Source: Candidatus Krumholzibacteriota bacterium (GTDB lineage: Bacteria > Krumholzibacteriota > Krumholzibacteriia > LZORAL124-64-63). Taken from it: DNA of 64,000 nt. Position 1 is the first letter of the stretch; every line of letters begins with the position of its first letter. The DNA lies in contig JAKLEB010000001.1 of assembly GCA_022711765.1 (NCBI GenBank), forward strand, positions 1,346,694 to 1,410,693, written 5' to 3'. The position numbers were made by a program, and so were the translations under genes. The notes beneath the pieces were generated by a model. That model was not told the origin of the DNA. It saw only the letters and a program-made list of their open reading frames with translations, and made no database searches. Shown here piece after piece: positions 54,902-61,971 of the stretch.

Positions 54902-56632
54902 CTAGAAGAAACCGCGGGCGACCGTGGTGATCACCAGACCATCCTCACCGGTCAGGTCGTACGTCAGGTCGACGCGCGCGAGGTCGCTCGTGCCGGCCCG
55001 GGTGGGGCCCAGGCGCAGCCCGCAGCCGATCTCGTGCCGCAGGCCGGCGAGGTCGCGCGCCTCGTCCTGCCAGCGGGCGAGGCCGCCGCCGTAGTACACG
55101 CCCCAGCCCGTCCGGACCATCCCCAGCGCGACCCACGGCAAGGTCCGCCCGAGTTCCGTGTTCCAGCGCACCAGGCGGTCTCCCGCCATGCCGTCGACGT
55201 CGAGGGTCCGCAGTCCCCGATCCAGGCCGAGCACCGGCGCCGCGTCGCCCCGCAACCCGTCGCCGTGCACGACCTCGCCGAAGGTCTTGAGGAGCCAGGG
55301 GCGTTCGGGCTCGCCGAACCTCACGTAGCTGCCGAGGAGCGCGCCCAGCACGTGATTGCGGTCGGCCGCCTCGCCGAGAACGGCCTGACCGGTCACCTGC
55401 TGGAACCAGAAGCTGCGGCCGAGCCGGTCCCAGTTGGCTCCTGAGAATTCCAGCCTCCAGCGGTCCGCGGTGCCCCTCGTCGAGCCGACGGCCGGACCGG
55501 CGGGGCCCGCCCTCAGCTGCCACGAGGGATCCAGCGCCACATCCTCCTCGTCGCCGTAACGCACGAGGTACCGGGTCTGGATCCAGCGGCGCCCCTGGCT
55601 CGAGACGATGAGCTGGGGCCACACCTCCGTCCCGCGATCCCGCGCCAGCGGTTCGCCGGGTTCGCCGAGGAACGAGAGGTCGGCGAAACGCCCGTCCGAG
55701 AGCTCGAAGATCCCGTCGCCCAGATCGAAGTCCAGCCAGAAGACCGCGAGGCCGAGACCCGCGCGCCAGATCCGCCCGCCGCCGGACGCGCTGATCCGGC
55801 GATGTCCCTCCAGCCGGACATAGGAGTCGGTATAGGGCAAGACGGCATGGAGGCTCCGGTTGCGGGCCGGATCGGCGCCCGCCGGCCCGGCGTTGCTGAG
55901 GTACCAGCGCGTGCCGAGCGACCGGCTCCCGGCGCGCGACGCCCAGGACCAGAGCTGGTCGTCGGCGCGAAACGGCGCCGCGACGGCCACCCAGCGGTCG
56001 TGACCGTCCGACCGGATGTCGACGTTGAGCTCGCACGTCAGCGGCGAACGGGCGACGCGGTTCCAGCCGAAGTACACCCGGCCGTAGCCGGCGTCCAGCC
56101 CGCGGCCGCCACCCACGCGCACCAGCAGCCCCCGGCCCAGGAAGTTGCGCTCGCTCGCGGTCAAGCTCCACCGCAATCCGCCGCCGGACGCGAGCGCGAA
56201 GCTCAGCGCGGTCGACAGCGTCCAGGCGTCATGGGCGGACACCCGGATCCTGACCTGGCCGTCCCGGGTGGTGTCGACCGGGGCGATCCGGACATCCCGG
56301 AAGATGCCGAGCCCCCGCAGATTCCGTTCGGACTCGGCGAGCTTGCCCGCGTCCACGGGGTCGCCGGTCGCGAACAGGAGTTCCTGCTGCACCAGCCAGG
56401 GCCGGCTGTTGACGTGGAGCGTATTCACCGCGCGGCGCAGGGTGCGGTTCAGACCGGCTGCGTTCGCGATCTCGCCGGCCGCGAAGACGTCCGAGAGATC
56501 GAGCTCGATCTCGCCGATCCTCAGGGCCGGATCAGCCGCAACCGGGGTCTGGTCGCCCGCGGGCGCGGACGAGGCCAGGACGGCGAGAAGACAGGCTGGC
56601 AGCGTGAATCTGCCAGCCGTGCGGAGACCCAT
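54902..56632 (-). CDS. Omp85/BamA-like outer-membrane protein
   Basis: 576 residues from the ATG at 56632 (MGLRTAGRFTLPACLLAVLASS, signal peptide); longer in-frame starts add residues unlike a signal sequence. The periplasmic part includes a POTRA-like unit (about 85-150: LVQQELLFATGDPVDAGKLA, ESERNLRGLGIFRDVRIAPV, then VRIRVSAHDAWTLS). The remainder is beta-barrel: alternating, aromatic-edged strands (RNFLGRGLLVRVGG, AGYGRVYFGWNRV, GMVRTGWGVYYGGGLARWQDE), ending in VARGFF with a terminal Phe. It resembles the TamA/BamA family but is shorter in the POTRA region. It could insert or export envelope proteins. It shares a strand with the flippase gene. Confidence 0.75.
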   Translation of the reverse strand: MGLRTAGRFTLPACLLAVLASSAPAGDQTPVAADPALRIGEIELDLSDVFAAGEIANAAGLNRTLRRAVNTLHVNSRPWLVQQELLFATGDPVDAGKLAESERNLRGLGIFRDVRIAPVDTTRDGQVRIRVSAHDAWTLSTALSFALASGGGLRWSLTASERNFLGRGLLVRVGGGRGLDAGYGRVYFGWNRVARSPLTCELNVDIRSDGHDRWVAVAAPFRADDQLWSWASRAGSRSLGTRWYLSNAGPAGADPARNRSLHAVLPYTDSYVRLEGHRRISASGGGRIWRAGLGLAVFWLDFDLGDGIFELSDGRFADLSFLGEPGEPLARDRGTEVWPQLIVSSQGRRWIQTRYLVRYGDEEDVALDPSWQLRAGPAGPAVGSTRGTADRWRLEFSGANWDRLGRSFWFQQVTGQAVLGEAADRNHVLGALLGSYVRFGEPERPWLLKTFGEVVHGDGLRGDAAPVLGLDRGLRTLDVDGMAGDRLVRWNTELGRTLPWVALGMVRTGWGVYYGGGLARWQDEARDLAGLRHEIGCGLRLGPTRAGTSDLARVDLTYDLTGEDGLVITTVARGFF

Positions 56633-56765
56633 GTCAAGTTGACAGCTTATGCCTGCCAGGATCGTCGGCAGCTGCGTGACGATCACGACCGCCACTCTTC
56701 GGGCATCCAGCATATATCCATGTTTTCATTGAAGTTACTGTTTCTCACGGGGACCGCCGCCGGGC

Positions 56766-56781
56766 TGGCACACGGGTTGTA
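56766..56781 (+). promoter_or_regulatory. Sigma54-like promoter upstream of hsp20
   Basis: tggcacacgggttgta approximates the -24/-12 pattern TGGCAC-N5-TTGCW, with GC to GT at -12. It is 83 bases before the hsp20 start. The one-base mismatch at a key position keeps this tentative. Confidence 0.3.
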
Positions 56782-56786
56782 TAGGA

Positions 56787-56820
56787 GTTGGTACAAGACA
56801 CCAACAGGAGCCCGGCTCCT
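56787..56820 (+). other. Tandem hairpins in the hsp20 leader
   Basis: gttggt-N7-accaac (six-pair stem) is followed directly by aggagc-ccg-gctcct (six-pair stem), both in the leader between the possible promoter and the Shine-Dalgarno (caggaggaag at 56851-56860). Neither contains the Shine-Dalgarno itself, so a classic RNA thermometer is not evident. Confidence 0.3.
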
Positions 56821-56864
56821 CGAACCATCCGATGACGATGGACCTAAACCCAGGAGGAAGAACC

Positions 56865-57263
56865 ATGTACCCGATCGCTCAATTCATCAACGCGGCCCTC
56901 GACGCGAACCCGGCGGTCTGCAGCCCGCTGCCCTACCGCGAGCACCTGCCGCGGACCAACATCCTGGAGGGCGACAAGGACTACCGTATCGTCATGGATC
57001 TGCCCGGCGTCCGCAACGAGGATCTCGACATCAGCGTCGAGGACACCACGCTCACGGTCAAGGCCGAGCGGAACCTGGAAGCCCCGGAGGGCTACGCGAG
57101 CCGCCGCAGCGAACTGACCGGCAAGATCAGCTGGCGCCGGAGCTTCGACCTCGGCGCGGCAATCGACGCCGAGAAGATCGGCGCCAAGCTCGAGCAGGGG
57201 ATCCTGACCGTGACCCTGCCGAAGAGCGAGAAGACCATGCCGCGGCGCATCGCCGTCCAGTAG
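56865..57263 (+). CDS. Hsp20 small heat-shock protein
   Basis: 132 residues. Alpha-crystallin domain chaperone that holds unfolding proteins as an oligomer. Core about 40-120: YRIVMDLPGVRNEDLDISVE, TLTVKAERNLEAPEGYASRR, ISWRRSFDLGAAIDAEKIGA, KLEQGILTVTLPKSEKTMPR. The GILTV motif (usually GVL) is in place, and the C-terminal I-x-V (RRIAVQ) fits the I-x-I/V tail used for oligomer assembly. The ATG at 56865 is five bases after AGGAGGAAG; an upstream ATG is not favoured. It has its own leader with possible structure. Confidence 0.92.
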   Translation: MYPIAQFINAALDANPAVCSPLPYREHLPRTNILEGDKDYRIVMDLPGVRNEDLDISVEDTTLTVKAERNLEAPEGYASRRSELTGKISWRRSFDLGAAIDAEKIGAKLEQGILTVTLPKSEKTMPRRIAVQ

Positions 57264-57301
57264 CCCGGACCGGCCGGGCCGGCCAGCAACCTCCAGACAG
57301 T

Positions 57302-57339
57302 CAGCGCGTCCCGGCGAGTCGACTCGCCGGGACGCGCTG
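57302..57339. terminator. Perfect 38-base palindrome after hsp20
   Basis: cagcgcgtcccggcgagtc followed directly by its exact complement: 19-base arms, centre GTCGAC, no spacer. It lies 39 bases after the hsp20 stop. It can act as a GC-rich terminator or cruciform. The longest palindrome in the window. Confidence 0.65.
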
Positions 57340-57423
57340 TGCCCGGGTCCGGTGCGCGCCGACCGCCGGGCGCGGCGACCCCCGCCGAGATCCCTGCAGA
57401 CACGCCGCCCGCCGTGCCCCATC

Positions 57424-58317
57424 ATGGACGCCATGAAACTCATCACCTTCACGCAGGGGGCGAACCCGCGGTGCGGCCTGGCCCTGAGCGGCACCGTCGG
57501 ACTCGATCTCCTGGCGGCCGATCCGACGTTGCCGGCGAACTGGCACGCTCTCTTCGGGGAGATGGACCGCATCCGCGAGCTCGGCGACCGCTTCGGCCCG
57601 CGCGCCGAGGACGCGGGCGACCACCCGTCGCTGCCGTTGTTCCGGCTGGCCGCGGCCCGGCTGCTGCCGCCGATCGTGTTGCCGTCGAAGATCGTCTGCG
57701 TCGGCCTCAACTACCGCGATCACGCCGCCGAGCAGAACAAGCCCTTGCCGGACCTGCCCATGCTGTTCAGCAAGGCGCCGAGCTGCTTGCAGACTCACGA
57801 CGGTCCGATCGAGCTGACGCCCGACCTCACCGAGGTGGATGCCGAGGCCGAGCTGGCGTTCGTGATCGGCCGGCCCTGTCGCGCGGTCCGCCGCGAGGAC
57901 GCCGGCGCGTACATCGCCGGCTATATGTGCTTCAACGACGTGTCGAACCGCGAGGCGCAGCGCCGCGACAAGCAGTTCTTCCGCGGCAAGAGCATCGACA
58001 CCGGCGGTCCCTGCGGCCCCTGGATCGTGACCCCGGACGAGTTGCCGCCGGAGGCCATGGGCCTGCACATCCGGTGCCGGTGGAACGACACGGTCATGCA
58101 GGAAAGCACGACTGACCAGCTCGCCTTCGGCCCGCGCGCGCTCGTGGAGCACGCGAGCCGCCACATGACCCTGTTGCCGGGCGACATCGTCGCGACCGGC
58201 ACGCCGGGCGGCGTCGGGGTGTTCCGGGAACCGCCGGTCTTCCTGAAGCCGGGCGACCTGGTCACCGTGGAGATCGAGGGGATCGGCAAGCTCGCCAATC
58301 CGGTCGTCCGCCGCTAG
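57424..58317 (+). CDS. Fumarylacetoacetate hydrolase family protein
   Basis: 297 residues. Core motifs of the FAH/HpcE fold: SKIVCVGLNYRDHAAEQ, PMLFSKAPSCLQ, then EVDAEAELAFVIGRPCRAV with the metal-binding Glu pair, YMCFNDVSNREAQRRDKQ (third acid), and DIVATGTPGGVGVF. A divalent-metal hydrolase or decarboxylase of 1,3-diketo or 2-oxo acid substrates is expected; the exact substrate cannot be read. An N-terminal extra domain of about 75 residues (TFTQGANPRCGLALSG) is common in the family. The ATG at 57424 or 57433 may be used. Confidence 0.88.
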   Translation: MDAMKLITFTQGANPRCGLALSGTVGLDLLAADPTLPANWHALFGEMDRIRELGDRFGPRAEDAGDHPSLPLFRLAAARLLPPIVLPSKIVCVGLNYRDHAAEQNKPLPDLPMLFSKAPSCLQTHDGPIELTPDLTEVDAEAELAFVIGRPCRAVRREDAGAYIAGYMCFNDVSNREAQRRDKQFFRGKSIDTGGPCGPWIVTPDELPPEAMGLHIRCRWNDTVMQESTTDQLAFGPRALVEHASRHMTLLPGDIVATGTPGGVGVFREPPVFLKPGDLVTVEIEGIGKLANPVVRR

Positions 58318-58614
58318 ACGCGGCGGCCCGGGGGGCCGGTGCCGGATGGAGGACCTCGGGTGCATTTCGCGCCCCCGAGGGTTCCCGGGTTGCAAAGCGC
58401 ACCTCGACGCGGGCCGTCCGGCCGCGGGGCTCCTCGCCCTGTCGCGCCGCAACGTCCGGTTTCGCCGGTCTGCTCGCGCCATCTCGCGCCGGCTCCGTTC
58501 TCCCGCCACGTCCGGAACATTCCTTGATGTTTCCTCACGCAGATGCTGTCCAGCCGGGCAGACCGCACGTCGGGAAGCCCGCTCCTCGGCCACCGCAACA
58601 CCCGGGAGTCCACC
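58318..58614 (+). other. Gap with no recognisable gene
   Basis: About 300 GC-rich bases. Open frames are composition artefacts with no sensible codon bias. A less GC-rich spot near 58520-58550 (aacattccttgatgtttcct) may include a promoter for the next gene, but no clean -35/-10 pair is visible. CGGGAG at 58603-58608 is the ribosome binding site of the 58615 gene. Confidence 0.5.
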
Positions 58615-59139
58615 ATGCCGGCCGCCAGCGTCAGCCTCAACGAGATGACCAGCCTCATGGCGCACCTGCCCCGGTACGCCAGCTACGGGTCCGGCGGCAG
58701 GGCCGTCGACGCGGAGAGGATCTTCCGCCGCAGCCTCGGCAGGCTGCTCAAGGACTGCGGGGACCACCTGCTCAACGTGGCGGAGCAGCGCGCCGAGGTG
58801 CTGAGCACGGAGCAGGTGGAGATCATCGACCTGCTCGTCGACCACATCAGCTCCATCTTCCGGCGGCTGGATCGCGAGGGGATCGTGGCCATCGCCGGCG
58901 ACCCCCTGGTGACCGTGCCCGAGCTCGAGGAGCTCGACAACCGTCTCCTGCTGCTCGCCGAGGCCTCGCTGAGTCTGACCCGCGCGCTCGACGTCGATCA
59001 GCCTTCCGAGAACTGGTTCCGCAACCAGGCCATCCAGCTCAGCCAGATCCTGGCCGACCTCAGCCGGACCGCCGAGGAGCGGAACTACCTGCTCGGGCTC
59101 GGCTGGGAGTCGGAGTTCGCGCGCATGCGCCGGAGGTAG
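58615..59139 (+). CDS. Hypothetical helical protein, paired with the 59143 gene
   Basis: 174 residues from the ATG at 58615 after CGGGAG. All-helical and cytosolic, with no membrane segment. Residues 35-110 and 110-170 look like repeated helices (AERIFRRSLGRLLKDCGDHLL, VEIIDLLVDHISSIFRRLD, LLLAEASLSLTRALDVDQPS). No known family is recognised. The stop lies three bases before the next gene, so the two are co-translated. A helper or partner of the SPFH-like product is possible. Confidence 0.55.
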   Translation: MPAASVSLNEMTSLMAHLPRYASYGSGGRAVDAERIFRRSLGRLLKDCGDHLLNVAEQRAEVLSTEQVEIIDLLVDHISSIFRRLDREGIVAIAGDPLVTVPELEELDNRLLLLAEASLSLTRALDVDQPSENWFRNQAIQLSQILADLSRTAEERNYLLGLGWESEFARMRRR

Positions 59140-59142
59140 CCC

Positions 59143-59847
59143 ATGCGTGACCACCGCAACGAATGGCAAACGCGCGAGCCCGACAGCGTGGTCGTCTGGC
59201 GCCCCGCGAGCCCCCCGCGACTGGTGGAAGGTCCGCTGGCGCTCGACTTCTTCGCGGACAGAACCCTCGTCCTGGAACTCGCCGAGTCGCAGGTGGCGTG
59301 CCGCGAGGTGGGCGGCCGCCTCCAGCAGATCTACCTCGGCGGCAGGCACGAGCTCTCGGTGGGCCACGGTCCCGGCAAGGTCGATCCCGCGAGCCTCGTC
59401 TACTTCGTGCGCACGGACGTCGAGGTGTCCTGGCGCTGGCGCGAGCGAACCGTGCTCGAGGTCGCGACCGGCGGGCGCTCGCCGGCCAGCCTGCCGATCC
59501 GCGGCGCCTGCCGCCTGCGGATCGCCGACCCCGCCTGTTTCCACGCCGCGGTCCTCCAGGGCCTGCCGGCCGTGGACACGACGACCTTGACCCGCGTCCT
59601 GGACACGATGGTCCGGAACCAGCTCGAGGTCCGCCTGGAGCCGCTCGGCGACCGACGCGGGGTGGATCCCCTGCGGGCCCAGGTCTTGCTTGCGGACCTG
59701 CAGGCAGCGGACCTCGCCGAGGAGCTGGCGGAGATCGGCCTCGAATGCGTGCGCCTGGCGGTCTACACCCCGGCCGCTCAGGACGAGGTGCCGGAGCCCG
59801 CGCCCGCGGCTGGCCCCGGGATCGGGTCGTTCGACGACGTCATCTGA
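59143..59847 (+). CDS. Putative SPFH/band-7-like protein, weak match
   Basis: 234 residues. The arrangement VLELAESQVACREVGGRLQQ, YLGGRHELSVGHGPG, VYFVRTDVEVSWRW, RGACRLRIADPACFHAAVLQ, VLDTMVRNQLEVRLE loosely follows SPFH-domain proteins of the virion-core/YdjI type: an early 'edge strand', a G-x-Y-like turn, then 'gay.iri.dp..f'. There is no membrane helix or oligomerising coiled coil at the end; the tail is Ala/Pro/Glu-rich. The assignment is tentative. It is coupled to the preceding helical gene and lies 100 bases before a BamA-like gene with its own promoter. Confidence 0.4.
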   Translation: MRDHRNEWQTREPDSVVVWRPASPPRLVEGPLALDFFADRTLVLELAESQVACREVGGRLQQIYLGGRHELSVGHGPGKVDPASLVYFVRTDVEVSWRWRERTVLEVATGGRSPASLPIRGACRLRIADPACFHAAVLQGLPAVDTTTLTRVLDTMVRNQLEVRLEPLGDRRGVDPLRAQVLLADLQAADLAEELAEIGLECVRLAVYTPAAQDEVPEPAPAAGPGIGSFDDVI

Positions 59848-59862
59848 GGTCGGGGTCGCGCC

Positions 59863-59890
59863 TGGACAATTCCGCCACCGCCGCCATAAT
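59863..59890 (+). promoter_or_regulatory. Sigma70-like promoter of the BamA-like gene
   Basis: TGGACA (59863-59868), 16 bases, CATAAT (59885-59890), 57 bases before the ATG at 59948. It stands out as the only AT-rich patch of the gap. Confidence 0.5.
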
Positions 59891-59947
59891 AGCCGGGGAT
59901 GGGCCGCCACAGTGGCGCGCCGCCGCGGTTTCCGCAAGGGAGTTGCC

Positions 59948-61207
59948 ATGGTCCGCATCCACGCCGGGCTCTGCGCCCTTCTGCTGGCCTGCACGGCCGG
60001 CGAATCGATCCTGGCGCAGGAACCGACGCCTGTCCTGGGCGAGATCGTCCTCGAAGGCAACACCAAGACGGACCGCGGCGTGGTCGAGCGGGTCATCGAC
60101 CTCGGGCCGGGCGATCCGTGCGATTTCGCGGCGATCGACGCCGTCTGGGATCGCCTCGAGGACTGCGGCTACTTCGCGTTCGTCGATATCGAGAGCGAGG
60201 AGGACGAGAACGGGCTGGTCACGCTCCACATCTCCGTCGAGGAGGAGAAGACGACGCGCTATACGCCCTACGTCCGCTACAGCCGGCGCCACAAGTTCCT
60301 GCTGGGAGCGATGCTGACGGACCACAACCTCGGCGGTCGGGGCGAGATCCTCGAGCTGCAAGCGATCGTCTACCGCATCCAGCGCGGTCGCGCGACCTGG
60401 ACGAAGCCCTGGCTCTTCGGTCAGGACCGGTTGAGCCTGACCGCGGATGCGCTGTGGGAGCGGGGAGGATTCGTCTGGCGCCCGTTCGACTATGCGCGAT
60501 GGCACACCAAGCTCTCGGCGCGGTCCGAGATCGCCGGACCGGTCTACGCCGAGGCAGGTGGCGGATTCGAGAGCTTCGACCAGAAGGACGACTACCGCTG
60601 GGACGAGGGCGCGGGGCTCACGACCTTCGCCGCCGGCCGCCGCGATACCTGGCTTCTCCGCGGCCTCGTCGGCGTCGACACCCGCGACAACCCCTATTAC
60701 CCGGGACGCGGCGTCTTCGCCACCTACGCGCTCGACTACCGCGCCGGCCTGGACATCGACGGCCAGGTCACGCACGAGGTCGATCTGCGCGCATTCGTTC
60801 CGCTCCCGGGCGCGCCGGTCCTGGCCCTGCGCGGCTTCGGCACGCGCAGCGACCCGGTCCGCGCGACCGAATACGTCCTGCGCTGGGGCGGTCCGGAGAC
60901 CGTGCGCGGCGCTCCCTATGCCGGACGGGAGGGCGACACGGCGTACCTCGCGACCGTCGAGCTCCGCTGGCCGCTCGCCATGATGCCGGTCGCGACGACC
61001 GGTGAGAACGTCGGCGTCGGCGTCCACCTGTTCGGCGACGTCGGCGACGCGTTCTACGCGGATGCTCCGGGGGCCGATCCTCGCGCGCTCGCCAGCTTCG
61101 GCGGCGGCGCCCACTTGAACCTCCTGAGCTGGCAGCTCCGCTTCGAGGCGGCCAAGGAGCGCGACCACGACTGGACGTTCGAGTTCATGGACGTCTTCAA
61201 CTTCTGA
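59948..61207 (+). CDS. Minimal BamA/TamA-like protein with a single POTRA
   Basis: 419 residues. Signal peptide (AGLCALLLACTAGESILAQ). One POTRA domain, about 30-105 (VLGEIVLEGNTKTDRGVVER, VIDLGPGDPCDFAAIDAVWD, CGYFAFVDIESEED, LVTLHISVEEEK). A beta-barrel follows (YTPYVRYSRRHKFLLGAMLT, NLGGRGEILELQAIVY), with GPETVRGAPYAGREGDTAYL carrying the VRG of the lid-loop motif (VRGF/Y in BamA, VRGA here), and the last strand ends DVFNF. The canonical BamA has five POTRAs, so this is a compact Omp85 variant. It overlaps the pgeF start by one base (TGATG), an unusual operon partner. Confidence 0.82.
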   Translation: MVRIHAGLCALLLACTAGESILAQEPTPVLGEIVLEGNTKTDRGVVERVIDLGPGDPCDFAAIDAVWDRLEDCGYFAFVDIESEEDENGLVTLHISVEEEKTTRYTPYVRYSRRHKFLLGAMLTDHNLGGRGEILELQAIVYRIQRGRATWTKPWLFGQDRLSLTADALWERGGFVWRPFDYARWHTKLSARSEIAGPVYAEAGGGFESFDQKDDYRWDEGAGLTTFAAGRRDTWLLRGLVGVDTRDNPYYPGRGVFATYALDYRAGLDIDGQVTHEVDLRAFVPLPGAPVLALRGFGTRSDPVRATEYVLRWGGPETVRGAPYAGREGDTAYLATVELRWPLAMMPVATTGENVGVGVHLFGDVGDAFYADAPGADPRALASFGGGAHLNLLSWQLRFEAAKERDHDWTFEFMDVFNF

Positions 61208-61971
61208 TGAGCCGGTTCCACATCGACGACTCGGCGCGCTGGCCGCTGGGGAGATTCGGGGCGCTCGCCGGCGTGCCGGGCGTGGCCCACGCGGTCACCA
61301 CGCGGGCCGGCCCCCACTTCGGCCCGGACGCGCGGGCGGCGCCGACCGCCCGCGCGGCGGCGGCGGTCGCGGCGGAGCTGGGGCTCGCCGGAGCCGCGTG
61401 GGTCAAGCAGGTGCACGGCGGCACGGTCCTGCGGGCGCGCGAACCGGGCATCGCCGGCGAGGCGGACGCGCTGGTGTGCGACACGCCCGGCCTCGCCGTG
61501 CTCGGCCGGAGCGCCGACTGCCCGCTGGTGCTCCTGGCGGGGCTGCGCGCCGACGGGACCCCGGCCGTGGGCGTCGCCCACGCATCCTGGCGTTCGACGG
61601 TGCGCCGGATCACGGTCGCCGCAGTGGAGCGAATGCGGGACGAGCTGGGCGTGGACCCGGCCACGATCAGCGCCGGGATCGGCCCCAGCGCCGGGCCCTG
61701 CTGCTACGAGGTCGGGCCCGAGGTCCGCGACGAGGCGCTGGCGCGGCTGGGCGGCGGCGGGTCGCGGTTCTTCGCGCCGGCCGGCGACCGGTGGCATCTC
61801 GATCTCTGGGCCGCCAACCTCGCCCAGCTCGCGGCGGCCGGCGTGCCGGAGAGCCGGGTCTGCGCGTGTCGGATCTGCACCATCTGCCGCGGCGAGCGGT
61901 TCTGGAGCTGGCGGGTCCAGCGCGAGGCAGCCGGGCGGTTCGCCGCCGTGATCGGCCTCGTCGCGCCATGA
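61207..61971 (+). CDS. pgeF: Peptidoglycan editing factor / laccase-domain protein
   Basis: 254 residues of the YfiH/PgeF family, cytosolic Zn2+ or Cu2+ hydrolases. WVKQVHGGTVL (His), LGRSADCPLVLL (Cys) and VGVAHASWRSTVRRIT (His) are the metal triad; usual GWRG is SWRS here. SAGIGPSAGPCCYEVGPEVR is the second family signature. The C-terminus has RVCACRICTICRGERFWSWR. In E. coli the enzyme removes mis-incorporated residues from cell-wall precursors. It shares an operon with the small Omp85 protein and the following symporter (ATGA overlap). Confidence 0.9.
   Translation: MSRFHIDDSARWPLGRFGALAGVPGVAHAVTTRAGPHFGPDARAAPTARAAAAVAAELGLAGAAWVKQVHGGTVLRAREPGIAGEADALVCDTPGLAVLGRSADCPLVLLAGLRADGTPAVGVAHASWRSTVRRITVAAVERMRDELGVDPATISAGIGPSAGPCCYEVGPEVRDEALARLGGGGSRFFAPAGDRWHLDLWAANLAQLAAAGVPESRVCACRICTICRGERFWSWRVQREAAGRFAAVIGLVAP

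Noticed and set aside
58346..58648. Open frames in the gap after the FAH-family gene
   Set aside because: No codon bias, no ribosome binding site, and Arg/Pro/Ser/Ala-rich sequence typical of non-coding GC-rich DNA.
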